This document shows, piece by piece, positions 26,391 to 38,297 of a stretch of DNA of 64,000 nucleotides (position 1 is its first letter; the number at the start of each line of letters is the position of its first letter). The stretch is from NCBI GenBank assembly GCA_026214975.1, contig JAOBSW010000181.1, positions 1-64,000 of the forward strand. Reading direction: 5' to 3'. The position numbers were made by a program, and so were the translations under genes. This stretch comes from Gentiana macrophylla. Its lineage: Eukaryota > Streptophyta > Magnoliopsida > Gentianales > Gentianaceae. The notes under the pieces are model-generated. The model did no database searches. It was not told where the DNA came from and was given only the letters and a program-made list of their open reading frames with translations.

Positions 26391-29300
26391 ACGGGAGCCG
26401 AAGGTTATGGCCAAAATACTAGCACGGGTCCACCGAACAACCGAATGGGGTCATCCACAAATCCACCGACATCCCCGAGGTACCGACGAACCACAAAAAA
26501 TCCCCGAGAAGCACACCACGTCGTTGGCATCGGAATGGGATTTCCAGAATGGTGAACTGAACGTGGAACAGACACGGGAGCCGAAGGTTATGGCCAAAAT
26601 ACCAGCACGAGTACACCGAACCACCGAATGGGGTCATGTACAAATCCACTGACATCCCCGAGGTAGAAAATCCCCGAAAAGAGCACCACGTCGTTGGCAT
26701 CGGAAAGGGCTTTCCAGAATGGTGAACTGCACGTGGAACGGACACGGGAGCCGAAGGTTATGGCCAAAATACAAGCATGGGTCCACCGAACCACAGAATG
26801 GGGTCATGCACAAATCCACCGACATCCCCGAGGTATCGATGAACCACAGAAAATCCCCGAGAAGCACACCACGTCGTTGGTATCGTAATGGGCTTTCCAG
26901 AATGGTGAACTGCACGTGCAACGGACACGTGAGCCGAAGGTTATGGCCAAAATACTAGCACGGGTCCACCGAACCACCGAATGGGGTCATGCACAAATCC
27001 ACCGACATCTCCGAGGTACCGACGAACCACAGAAAATCCCCGAGAAGTGCACCACATCGTTGGCATCGGAAAGGGCTTTCCAGAATGGTGAACTGCACGT
27101 GGAACAGACACGGGACCCGAAGGTTATTCCCAAAATACTAGCACGGGTCCACCGAACCACCGAATGGGGTCATGCACAAATCCACCGACATCCCCGAGGT
27201 ACCGAAGAACCACAAAAAATCCCCGAGCAGCACACCATGTCGTTGGCATCGGAAAGGGCTTTCCAGAATTGTGAACTAAACGTGGAAAAGACACGGGAGC
27301 TGAAGGTTATGGCCAAAATACTAGCACGGGTCCACCGAACCACCGAATGGGGTCATGCACAAATCCATCAACATCCCTGTGGTAGAAAATCCCCGAGAAG
27401 CGTACCACGTCGTTGGCATCGGAAAGGGCTTTCCAGAATGGTGAACTGCATGTGGAACGGACATGGGAGCCGTAGGTTATGGCCAAAATACTAGCACGAG
27501 TCCACCGAACCACCGAATGGGGTCATGCACAAATCCACCGACATCCCCGAGGTACCGACGAATCACAAAAAATCCCCGAGAAGCACATCACGTCGTTGGA
27601 ATCGGAAAGGGCTTTCCAGAATGGTGAACTGCACATGGAACGGACACGGGAGCCGAAGGTTATGGCCAAAATACTAGCACTGGTCCACCAAACCACCGAA
27701 TGGGGTCATGCACAAATCCACCGACATCCCCGAGGTAGAAAATCCCCGAGAAGCGCACCACATCGTTGGCATCGGAAATGGCTTTCCAGAATGGTGAACT
27801 GCACGTGGAACGGACACGGGAGCCGAAGGTTATGGCCAAAATACTAGCACGGGTCCACCGAACCACCGAATGGGGTCATGCACAAATCCACCGACATCCG
27901 CGAGGTACCGACGAAACAAAGAAAATCCCCGAGAAGTGCACCACATCGTTGGCATCGGAAAGGGCTTTCCAGAATGGTGAATCTGCACGTGGAACGGACA
28001 CGGGATCCGAAGATTATGACCAAAGTACTAGCACGGGTCCACTGAACCACCGAATGGGGTCATGCACAAATCCACCAACATCCCCAAGGTAGAAAATCCC
28101 TGAGAAGCACACCACGTCGTTGGAATCGGAAGTGGCTTTCCAGAATGGTGATCTGCACGTGTAACGGACACGGGAGCCGAAGGTTATGGCCAAAATACTA
28201 GCACGGGTCCACGAAACCACCGAATGGGGTCATGCACAAATCCACCGACATCCCCGGGGTAGAAAATCCCTGAGAAATGCACCACATCGTTGGCATCGGA
28301 AATGGCTTTCCAGAATGGTGAACGGCACGTGGAACGGACACGGAAGCCAAAGGTTATGGCCAAAATACTAGCACGGGTCCACCGAACCACCGAATGGGGT
28401 CATGCACAAATCCACCGACATCCCCGAGGTACCGACGAACCAAAGAAAATCCCCGAAAAGTGCACCACGTCGTTGGCATCGGAAAAGGCTTTCCAGAATG
28501 GTGAACTGCACGTGGAACGGACACGGGAGCCGAAGGTTATGGCCAAAATACTAGCACGGGTCCCCCGAACCACCGAATGGGGTCATGCACAAATCCACCA
28601 ACATCCCCAAGGTAGAAAATCCCAAAGAAGCGCACCACGTCGTTGGCATTGGAAATGGCTTTCCAGAATGGTGAACTGCACGTGTAACGGACACAGGAGC
28701 CGAAGGTTATGGCCAAAATACTAGCACGGGTCCACCAAACCACCGAATGGGGTCATGCACAAATCCACCGACATCCCCGTGGAGAAAATCCCCGAGAAAT
28801 GCACCACATCGTTGGCATCGGAAATGGCTTTCCAGAATGGTGAACGGCACGTGGAATGGACACGGAAGCCAAAGTTTATGGCCAAAATACTAGCACGGGT
28901 CAACTGAACCACCGAATGGGGTCATGCACAAATCCACCGACATCCCCGAGGTACCGACGAACCAAAGAAAATCCCCGAGAAGTGCACCACGTCGTTGGCA
29001 TTGGAAAAGGCTTTCCAGAATGGTGAACTGCACGTGGAACAGACACGGGAGCCGAAGGTTATGGCCAAAATACTAGCACGGGTCCACCGAACCACCGAAT
29101 GGGGTCATGCACAAATCCATCGACATCCCCAAGGTAGAAAATCGCCGAGAAGCACACCACGTCGTTGGCATCGGAAAGGGATTTCCAGAATGGTGAACTG
29201 CACGTGGAACGGACATGGGAGCCGTAGGTTATGGGCAAAATACTAGCACGGGTCCACCGAACCACCGAATGGGTTCATGCACAAATCCACCGACATCCCC

Positions 29301-30146
29301 GAGGAAACGACGAACCACAGAAAATCCCCGATAAGCACACCACGTCGTTGGAATCGGAAATGGCTTTCTAGAATGGTGAACTACACATGGAACGGACACG
29401 GGAGCAGAAGGTTATGGCCAATATACTAGCACTGGTGCACCAAACCACCGAATGGGTTCATGCACAAATCCACCGACATCCCCGAGGTAGAAAATCCCCG
29501 AGAAGCGCACCACATCGTTGGCATCGGAAATGGCTTTCCAGAATGGTGAACTGCACATGGAACGGACACGGGAGCCGAAGGTTATAGCCAAAATACTAGC
29601 ATGGGTCCACCGAACCACCGAATGGGGTCATGGACAAATCCACCGACATCCCCGAGGTACCGACGAACCACAGAAAATCCCCGATAAGCACACCACGTCG
29701 TTGGAATCGGAAAGGGCTTTCTAGAATGGTGAACTACACATGGAACGGACACGGGAGCCGAAGGTTATGGCCAATATACTAGCACTGGTGCACCAAACCA
29801 CCGAATGGGTTCATGCACAAATCCACCGACATCCCCGATGTAGAAAATCCCCGAGAAGTGCACCACATCGTTGGCATCGGAAATGGCTTTCCAGAATGGT
29901 GAACTGCACGTGGAACGGACACGGGAGCCGAAGGTTATGGCCAAAATACTAGCATGGGTCCACCGAACGACAGAATGGGGTCATGCACAAATCCACCGAC
30001 ATCCCCGAGGTACCGATGAACCACAGAAAATCCCCGAAAAGCACACCACATCGTTGGCATCGGAAAGTGCTTTCCAGAATGGTGAACTACACGTGGAACA
30101 GACACGGGAGCCGAAGGTTATGGCCAAAATACTAGCACTGGTCCAC

Positions 30147-30205
30147 CAAACCACCGAATGGGGTCATGTTCAAATACACCAAACCACTGAATGGGGTCAT
30201 GTTCA
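30147..30205 (+). repeat. 33-bp tandem duplication inside a satellite B monomer
   Basis: The segment from ACCAAACCACCGAATGGGG to GTCATGTTCAAAT occurs twice in a row, the copies differing at two positions. Both carry the otherwise rare GTTCAAAT variant, so the duplication is recent and local. Confidence 0.8.
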
Positions 30206-33200
30206 AATCCACCGACATCCCCTAGGTAGAAAATCCCCGAGAAGCGCACCACATCGATGGCATCGGAAAGGGCTTTCCCGAATTGTGAATTGCACGTGGA
30301 ACGAACACGGGAGCCGAAGGTTATGGCCAAAATACTTGCACGGGTCCACCTAACCACCGAATGGGGTCATGCACAAATCCACCGACATCCCCGAGGTAAT
30401 GACGAACCACAAAAAATCCCTGGGCAGCACACCACGTCGTTGGCATCAGAAAGGTCTTTCCAGAATGGTGAACTGCACGTGGAACGGACACGGGAGCCGA
30501 AGGTTATGGCCAAAATACTAGCACGGGTCCACCGAACCACCGAATTGGGTCATGCACAAATCCAGCGACATCCCCGAGGTACCGACAAACCACATAAAAC
30601 CCCCGAGCTGCACACCACGTCGTTGGTATCGGAAAGGGCTTTCCAGAATGGTGAACTGCACGTGGAACGGTCACGGGAGCCGAAGGTTATGTCCAAAATA
30701 CTAGCACGGGTCCATCGAACCACCGAATGGGTTCAAGCACAAATCCACCGACATCCCCGAGGTAGAAAATCCCTTAGAAGCATACCACATCGTTGGCATC
30801 GGAAAGGGCTTTCCAGAATGGTGATCTGCATGTGGAACGGACATGGGAGCCGTAGGTTACTGCCAAAATACTAGCACGGGTCCACCGAACCACCGAATGG
30901 GGTCATGCACAAATCAACCGACATCCCCGAGGTACCGACAAATCACAAAAAATCCCCGAGAAGCACACCACGTCGTTGGAATCGGAAATGGCTTTCCAGA
31001 ATGGTGAAATGCACATGGAACGGACACGGGAGCCGAAGGTTATGGCCAAAATACTAGCACTGGTCCACCAAACCACCGAATGGGGTCATGCCCAAATCCA
31101 CCGACATCCCCTAGGTAGAAAATCCCGAGAAGCGCACCACATCGTTGGCATCGGAAATGGCTTTCCAGAATGTTGAACTGCACGTGGAACGGACACGGGA
31201 GCCGAAGGTTATGGCCAAAATACTAGCACGGGTCCACCGAACCACCGAATGGGGTCATGCACAAATCCACCGACATCCGCGAGGTACCGACGAAACAAAG
31301 AAAATCCCCGAGAAGTGCACCACGTCGTTGGCATCGGAAAGGGCTTTCCAGAATGGTGAACTGCACGTGGAACGGACACGGGAGCCGAAGGTTATGGCCA
31401 AAATACTAGCACGGGTCCACCGAACCACCGAATGGGGTCATGCACAAATCCACCAACATCCCCAAGGTAGAAAATCCCTGAGAAGCGTGCCACGTTGTTG
31501 GCATTGGAAATGGCTTTCCAGAATGGTGAACTGCACGTGTAACGGACACGGGAGCCGAAGGTAATGGCCAAAATACTAGCACGGGTCCACCAAACCACCG
31601 AATGGGGTCATGCACAAATACACCGACATCCCCGGGGAGAAAATCCTCGAGAAATGCACCACATCGTTGGCATCGGACATGGCTTTCCAGAATGGTGAAC
31701 GGCACGTGGAACAGACATGGAAGCCAAAGGTTATGGCCAAAATACTAGCACGGGTCCACCGAACCACCGAATGGGGTCATGCACAAATCCACCGACATCC
31801 CCGAGGTACCGACGAACCAAAGAAAATCCCCGAGAAGTGCACCACGCCGTTGGCATCGGAAAAGGCTTTCCAGAATGGTGAACTGCACGTGGAACGGACA
31901 CGGGAGCCGAAGGTTATGGCCAAAATACTAGCACGGGTCCACCGAACCACCGAATGGGGACATGCACAAATCCAACGACATCCCTGAGGTACCGAAGAAC
32001 CACAAAAAATCCCCGAGCAGCACACCACGTCGTTGGCATCAGAAAGGTCTTTCCAGAATGGTGAACTGCACGTGGAACGGACACGAGAGCCGAAGGTTAT
32101 GGCCAAAATACTAGCACGGGTCCACCGAACCACCGAATGGGGTCATGCACAAATCAAGCGACATCCCTGAGGTACCGACGAACCACAGAAAATCCCCGAG
32201 ATGCACGCCACGTCGTTGGAATCGGAAAGAGCTTTCCAGAATGGTGAACTGCACGTGGAACGGACACGGGAGCCGAAGGTTATGTCCAAAATACTAGCAC
32301 GGGTCCATCGAACCACCGAATGGGTTCATGCTCAACTCCACCGACATCCCCGAGGTAGAAAATCCCCGAGAAGCACACCACATCGTTGGCATCGGAAATG
32401 GCTTTCCAGAATGGTGAACTGCACGTGGAACGGACACGGGAGCCGAAGGTTATGGCCAAAATACTAGCACGGGTCCACCGAACGACAGAATGGGGTCATG
32501 CACAAATCCACCGACATCCCCGAGGAACCGACGAACCACAGAAAATCCCCGAGAAGCGCACCACATCGTTGGCATCGGAATGTTCTTTCCAGAATGGTGA
32601 ACTACACGTGGAACAGACTCGGGAGCCGAAGGTTATGGCCAAAATACTAGCACGGGTCCACCGAACCACCGAATGGGGTCATGCACAAATCCACCGACAT
32701 CCGCGAGGTAGAAAATCCCCGGTAAGTGCACCACGTCGTTGGCATCGGAATGGGCGTTCCAGAATGGTGAACTGCACGTGGAACGGACATGAGAGCAGAA
32801 GGTTATGGCCAAAATACTAGCACAGGCCAACCGAACCACCGAATGGGGTCATGCACAAATCCATCGACATCCCCGAGGTACCGACGAACCACAGAAACTC
32901 CCCGAGAAGCACACCACGTCGTTGGCATCGGAAAGGGCTTTCCAGAATGGTGAACTGCACGTGGAACGGACACGGGAGCCGAAGGTTATGGCCAAAATAC
33001 TAGCACGGGTCCACCGAACCACCGAATGGGGTCATGCACAAATCCACCGACATCTTTGAGGTAGAAAATCCCCGAGAAGCTCACCACGTCGTTGGCATCA
33101 GAAAGGGCTTTCCAGAATGGTGAACTGCACGTGGAACGGACATGGGAGCCGAAGATTATGGCCAAAATACTAGCACGGGCCCACCGAACCACCGAATGGG

Positions 33201-35932
33201 GTCATGTACAAATCCACCGACATCCCCGAGGTACCGACGAACCACAGAAAATCACCGAGAAGCACACCATGTCGTTGGCATCGGAAAGGGCTTTCCAGAA
33301 TTGTGAACTAAACGTGGAACAGACACGGGAGCTGAAGGTTATGGCCAAAATACTAGCACGGGTCCATCGAACCACTGAATGGGGTCATGCACAAATCCAT
33401 CGACATCCCCGAGGTAGAAAATCCCCGAGAAGCGTACCACGTCGTTGGCATCGGAAAGGGCTTTCCAGAATGGTGAACTGCATGTGGAACGGACATGGGA
33501 GCCGTTGGTTATGGCCAAAATACTAGCACGCGTCCACCGAACCACCGAATGGGGTCATGCACAAATCCACCGACATCCCCGAGGTACCGACGAATCACAA
33601 AAAATCCCTGAAAAGCACACCACGTCGTTGGAATCGGAAAGGGCTTTCCAGAATGGTGAACTGCACATGGAACGGACACGGGAGCCGAAGGTTATGGCCA
33701 AAATACTGGCACTGGTCCACCAAACCACCGAATGGGGTCATGCACAAATCCACCGACATCCCCTGGGTAGAAAATCCCCGAGAAGCGCACCACATCGTTG
33801 GCATCGGAAATGGGTTTCTAGAATGTTGAACTGCACGTGGAACGGACACAGGAGCCGACGGTTATGGCCAAAATACTAGCACGGGTCCACCGAACCACCG
33901 AATGGGGTCATGCACAAATCCACCGACATCCCCGAGGTACCGACGAACCAAAGAAAATCCCCGAGAAGTGCACCATGTCGTTGGCATCGGAAAGGGCTTT
34001 CCAGAATGGTGAATTGCACGTGGAACGGACACGGGAGCCGAAGGTTATGGCCAAAATACTAGCACGGGTCCACCGAACCACCGAATGGGGTCATGCACAA
34101 ATCCACCAACATCCCCAAGGTAGAAAATCCCTGAGAAGCGCACCACGTCGTTGGCATCGGAAATGGCTTTCCAGAATGGTGAACCGCACGTGTAACGGAC
34201 ACGGGAGCCGAAGGTTATGGCCAAAATACTAGCACGGGTCCACCAAACCACCGAATGGGGTCATGCACAAATCCACCGACATCCCCGGCGTAGAAAATCC
34301 CCGAGAAATGCACCGCATCATTGGCATCGGAAATGGCTTTCCAGAATGGTGAACGGCACGTGGAACGTACACGGAAGCCAAAGGTTATGGCCAAAATACT
34401 AGCACGGGTCCACCGAACCACCGAATGGGGTCATGCACAAATCCACCGTCATCTCCGAGGTACCGACGAACCAAAGAAAATCCCTGAGAAGTGCACCACG
34501 TCGTTGGCATCGGAAAAGGCTTTCCAGAATGGTGAACTGTACATGGAACGGACACGGGAAGCCGAAGGTTATGGCCAAAATACTAGCACGGGTCCACCGA
34601 ACCACCGAATGGGGACATGCACAAATCCACCGACATCCCTGAGGTACCGACGAAACACAAAAAATCCCCGAGCAGCACACCACGTCGTTGGCATCGGAAA
34701 GGTCTTTCCAGAATGGTGAACTGCACGTGGAACGGACACGGGAGCCGAAGGTTATGGCCAAAATACTAGCACGGGTCCACCGAACCACCGAATGGGGTCA
34801 TGCACAAATCCAATGACATCCCTGAGGTACCGACGAACCATAGAAAATCCCCGAGATGCACACCACGTCGTTGGAATCGGAAAGGGCTTTCCAGAATGTT
34901 GAACTGCACGTGGAACGGACACGGGAGCCGAAGGTTATGGCCAAAATACTAGCACGGGTCCACCGAACCACCGAATGGGGTCATGCACAAATCCACCGAC
35001 ATCCCCGAGGTACCGGCGAACCACAGAAAATCCCCGAGAAGCACACCACGTCATTGGCATCGGAAAGGGCTTTCCAGAATGGTGAACTGCACGTGGAACA
35101 AACACGGGAGCCGAAGTTTATGGCCAAAATACACCGAACCACCGAATGGGGTCATGCACAAATCCACCGACATCCCCGAGGTAGCAAATCCCCGAGAAGC
35201 GCACCACGTCGTTGGCATCGGAAAGGGCTTTCCAGAATGGTGAACTGCACATGGAACGGACACGGGAGCAGAAGGTTATGGCAAAAATACTAGCACGGGT
35301 CCACCGAACCACCGAATGGGGTCATGCACAAATCCACCGACATCCTTGAGGTAGAAAATCCCCGAGAAGCTCACCACGTTGTTGGCATTGGAGAGGGCTT
35401 TCCAGCATGGTGAACTGCACGTGGAACGGACATTATGGCCAAAATACTAGTACGGGTCCACCGAACCACCGAATGGGGTCATGTACAAATCCACCGACAT
35501 CCCCGAGGTACCGACGAACCACAGAAAATCCCCGAGAAGCGCTCCACGTCGTTGGCATCGGAAAGGGATTTCCAGAATTGTTAACTAAACGTGGAACAGA
35601 CACGGTAGCTGAAGGTTATGGCAAAAAAACTAGCATGGGTCCACCGAACCACCGAATGGGGTCATGCACAAATCCATCGACATCCCCGAGGTAGAAAATC
35701 CCCGAGAAGCACACCACGTCGTTGGCATCGGAAAGGGCTTTACAGAATGGTGAACTGCACGTGGAACAGACTTGGGAGCCGTAGGTTATGGGGAAAATTC
35801 TAGCACGGGTCCACCGAACCACCGAATAGGGTCGTGCACAAATCCACCGACATCCCCGAGGTACCGACGAACCACAGAAAATCCCCGATAAGCACACCAC
35901 GTCGTTGGAATCGGAAAGGGCTTTCCATAATG

Positions 35933-35937
35933 GTGAA
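35933..35937. repeat. Target-site duplication GTGAA, left copy
   Basis: GTGAA precedes the TG of the left LTR; the matching copy is at 47429-47433. Removing the element and one copy restores a continuous satellite B monomer. Confidence 0.95.
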
Positions 35938-36443
35938 TGTTAAGGACATATTTATATGATTATTAAAGGGTTATTTCATTATTATTTTCCCCACATTTGC
36001 GTAATTTGCATGAGAATTAAGGGTTTAAGTGTAATTATTTAATAAAGATGATTTTAAGAGGGTTGTATGCAAAATTGATGATTTTAAGTGTTGATTTAAT
36101 GGAATTATTATTATTTGGATTTTATTACATTTTTGCATTGTTTATTTATCATGTAGGTGTTAATTTTCGTGCATATAATGAGGATAAATGAAGCTCAAGT
36201 CGAATTATTCAAGATAGAGTTGGAATTGGCTCAAAGAAATTGGATAAAGATGATGAAATCCGACCTCAAAGCAGTCCAGCCGAGCGTCTGCATCCCGTCC
36301 ACCGGACGGGCGTTTGATTTCATGGACGAGCGTCCAGGAGAGGAAATCACATACAGAGAGTTTGGACGCAGCATGGACGGACGTCTAGAGCAAAGTCAAG
36401 ATCCACCAGACGGGCGTCCACGAGACCAGACGAGCGTCCGTTG

Positions 36444-36480
36444 CCGACTTAGTCATAACCGACTTAGAGCTCTATAAATA
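36444..36480 (+). promoter_or_regulatory. LTR core promoter: two CCGACTTAG boxes and TATAAATA
   Basis: CCGACTTAG occurs at 36444-36452 and 36459-36467, and TATAAATA at 36473-36480. Six bases separate CCGACTTA from the TATA box. Both boxes include RCCGAC, the core bound by plant DREB/CBF factors (known of that motif); control by them here is inference. The right LTR has the same arrangement with TATA at 46388-46395. Confidence 0.7.
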
Positions 36481-36595
36481 CAAAGAAGAGCCCCAACCCT
36501 AAGAACATACTTTTTTACCACATAATTGAGATCGCAATTTTACACCAAAAAGCTGCGGCCACAAGCCTTTTTCCATAGAGATGAACTTCTCCAAC

Positions 36596-36624
36596 CCAAC
36601 AATCATCTCCAACATGATTGTTGG
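36596..36624 (+). other. Perfect 11-bp hairpin in the transcribed part of the LTR
   Basis: CCAACAATCAT pairs with ATGATTGTTGG around a 7-base loop, about 120 nt after the TATA box. An identical copy is at 46510-46538. It would lie in the 5' leader, and depending on the R boundary perhaps also near the 3' end, of the element RNA. Confidence 0.75.
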
Positions 36625-37516
36625 CTAAAAGCCTTGCAGTGAGTCGACGGAGGAAGCCTATCAACAACACAAACCAACTAGAGAGTTCGATGCTTATGTT
36701 TAGTGAGTTTATTTCATAGTTTTTCATTACTTTGGATCTGTTTTGTATTGTTTAAGTTTTATTGAATTAAGATTTGATGAAACGATATATGTTTAATTTA
36801 TGCTTGAATAAATTTATGAAAGTCTGTTTATTTAAGTTCTCTTTTATTCAAAGTAATGCATCTAATTGTGTTTTAAGAGATTATGCATGATTAGTTGAGT
36901 AAGAGTTTGGAAACAATCTCGTGATTTCGTTTTGATTGCATGTTTAGTTTACTTGAAAAAGATAAACGAAACCCTAGATTTTGGTTAGAGATATCTAATT
37001 GAATCCGTGAAAAATCACTACTAAAAACTATGTTCTAAATCATCATCTAGTTGAGTTGTTGGTTGATGGGTGAAATCTGATCGCCTCGCTGTGTTTTCCC
37101 TTATTGTTTCTTAATCGAATCATTAGTTAAGTTTTAGAACCCTAGTTTCTTGCTGATTTCCTGCATATTTTCTGCTTCAGTTCGTAGTTAGACGCTCGTC
37201 CATAATAGCAGACGCCCGTCCATTAGGTTTAGTTTTCAGACGCTCGTTCACTTTAGTGAACGCTCGTCCGTATTTCTGTTTTCTTATTTTTCAGCTTGTT
37301 TTTATTTCCTGTTTTAGTTTTAATTCTTAGGTTTAGGTTTTAGTTAGTTTCAGCTTTAGTTTAGGTAGATAATCGTGACATAATTGATATAGATTTATAT
37401 TTGAATCCGATAAACATTCCACTCCTCAGACGACCCGTTAACACCCTATACTACGATCCTTATACTTGGGGTGTTTCGTTATAAATTGTAAAACTCGTTT
37501 TTACCGAACAAGTTTT

Positions 37517-37534
37517 TGGCGCCGTTGCCGGGGA
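37517..37534 (+). other. Primer binding site, tRNA-Asp type
   Basis: TGGCGCCGTTGCCGGGGA lies 6 bases after the LTR. It is the complement of the 3' end of plant tRNA-Asp with one change, as is usual for Athila-type elements. Confidence 0.9.
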
Positions 37535-37601
37535 GTCGGTAACGGTTGTCGGATTCTATTTAGGACAATTTTACGAGTCAAAAGGATCGCTTTTAGCACG
37601 C

Positions 37602-37700
37602 AGTGAGTATTTTGGCGTAACTTTCGGCTCGAGTGTCCGTTTGGAACGCAGGACCCCAATTCGGAAAGCTCGTTCCGACGACGACGACGTGGTGAACCGC
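37602..37700 (+). repeat. Satellite B-like segment in the element leader (antisense)
   Basis: GAGTATTTTGGCGTAAC, TTTCGGCTC, GTGTCCGTT, TTCGGAAAGC, TTCCGACG and ACGACGTGGTG follow one another as in the reverse complement of satellite B, with little length change over ~95 bp. By eye about three quarters of the bases agree. The segment is internal to the retrotransposon, about 80 bp after the PBS, and is not a satellite insertion with its own borders. Confidence 0.85.
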
Positions 37701-38297
37701 CATAGGCCGTTCAGTGCGTTTTCGAGGTCAAAATCCACTGTTTTCCCCTCCTTTTTGGCCCTAGAAGGTTTCAACACGTTTTTTTTTTACCGTCTTAGTG
37801 TTTTTCTTGTTTTTAAACTTTTCGTAGGTAGGTTTCTTTTCCAGTTTCGTTTAATTTTAGGATTACATTTATTACTGTTTTATTTGATTTTCTTTCAATT
37901 ATTTTCCTTATTTTTTTTTATAGCTTAGATCTGTTTCCGTAATTATAGATTTGTTTGATTTTATTTCCATAAGTCTTTTCTGCTTTTATTTTTTATCTCG
38001 TTTTCAATTTCTGGTAACCTTAGTTTTTAGGTTTTCGTTTTACGAATGAGCGTTCAACAACTTGAACGCCCCGCCCACCTCAATTGCATCCTCTCGAACG
38101 AACGTTCATTCAATCTGAACGCAGCGTTCGCTTCGAACGAACGTCCACTAACATGGGCCTTGATTCGATCTGCTCAATCATCACTTCTTTTCTCTCTTCT
38201 TTTCTTTCTCTTCTTCCTCTAAACCATCTAATCTTTTCTAAACCTATTCTAATCAACCCCAAAGGGTTGATTTCTTCCTTTTCCTTTCTTCCGGTTT
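37701..38297 (+). other. Non-coding leader of the Athila-type element
   Basis: No plausible frame. It is T-rich in the middle and holds at 38045-38155 a third cluster of GAACG/CGTTC motifs, including a perfect 8-bp hairpin (GCGTTCAA at 38050-38057 with TTGAACGC at 38062-38069). Confidence 0.75.

Larger units (their letters stand above)
24751..35937 (+). repeat. Satellite B main array, 183/170-bp monomers in 353-bp dimers
   Basis: About 63 head-to-tail monomers of ~56% GC (183-bp consensus counted by hand) contain GGTTATGGCCAAAATACTAG, ATGGGGTCATGCACAAATCC, ACGTCGTTGGCATCGGAAAG and CCAGAATGGTGAACTGCACG. Long (183 bp) and short (170 bp) forms differ by a 13-bp segment, CCGACGAACCACA, inserted after GAGGTA. 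They usually alternate, giving a 353-bp higher-order period: equivalent positions recur at 27307/27660, 28184/28537, 29059/29412 and 32633/32986/33339. Local exceptions have consecutive short monomers (27844, 28014, 28184). The first ~2 kb is more diverged than the interior. Long open frames on both strands are a by-product of few stops in the unit; the 170-bp form shifts frame, so they are not genes. Confidence 0.97.
35938..37510 (+). repeat. 5' LTR of the Athila-type element
   Basis: Runs from TGTTAAGGAC to ACCGAACA. U3 carries a cluster of GACGNNCGTCC-like motifs at about 36283-36445, two CCGACTTAG boxes and a TATAAATA at 36473-36480. R/U5 carries a perfect 11-bp hairpin and a second cluster of the complementary motif at 37190-37270. 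It differs from the right LTR at few places, many of them beside CG. Confidence 0.95.

Noticed and set aside
24114..35803. Open frames up to 205 codons in satellite B
   Set aside because: Periodic, on both strands, and passing from one frame to another with the 170-bp monomer. There is no start context, no codon conservation and no domain. They are not genes.
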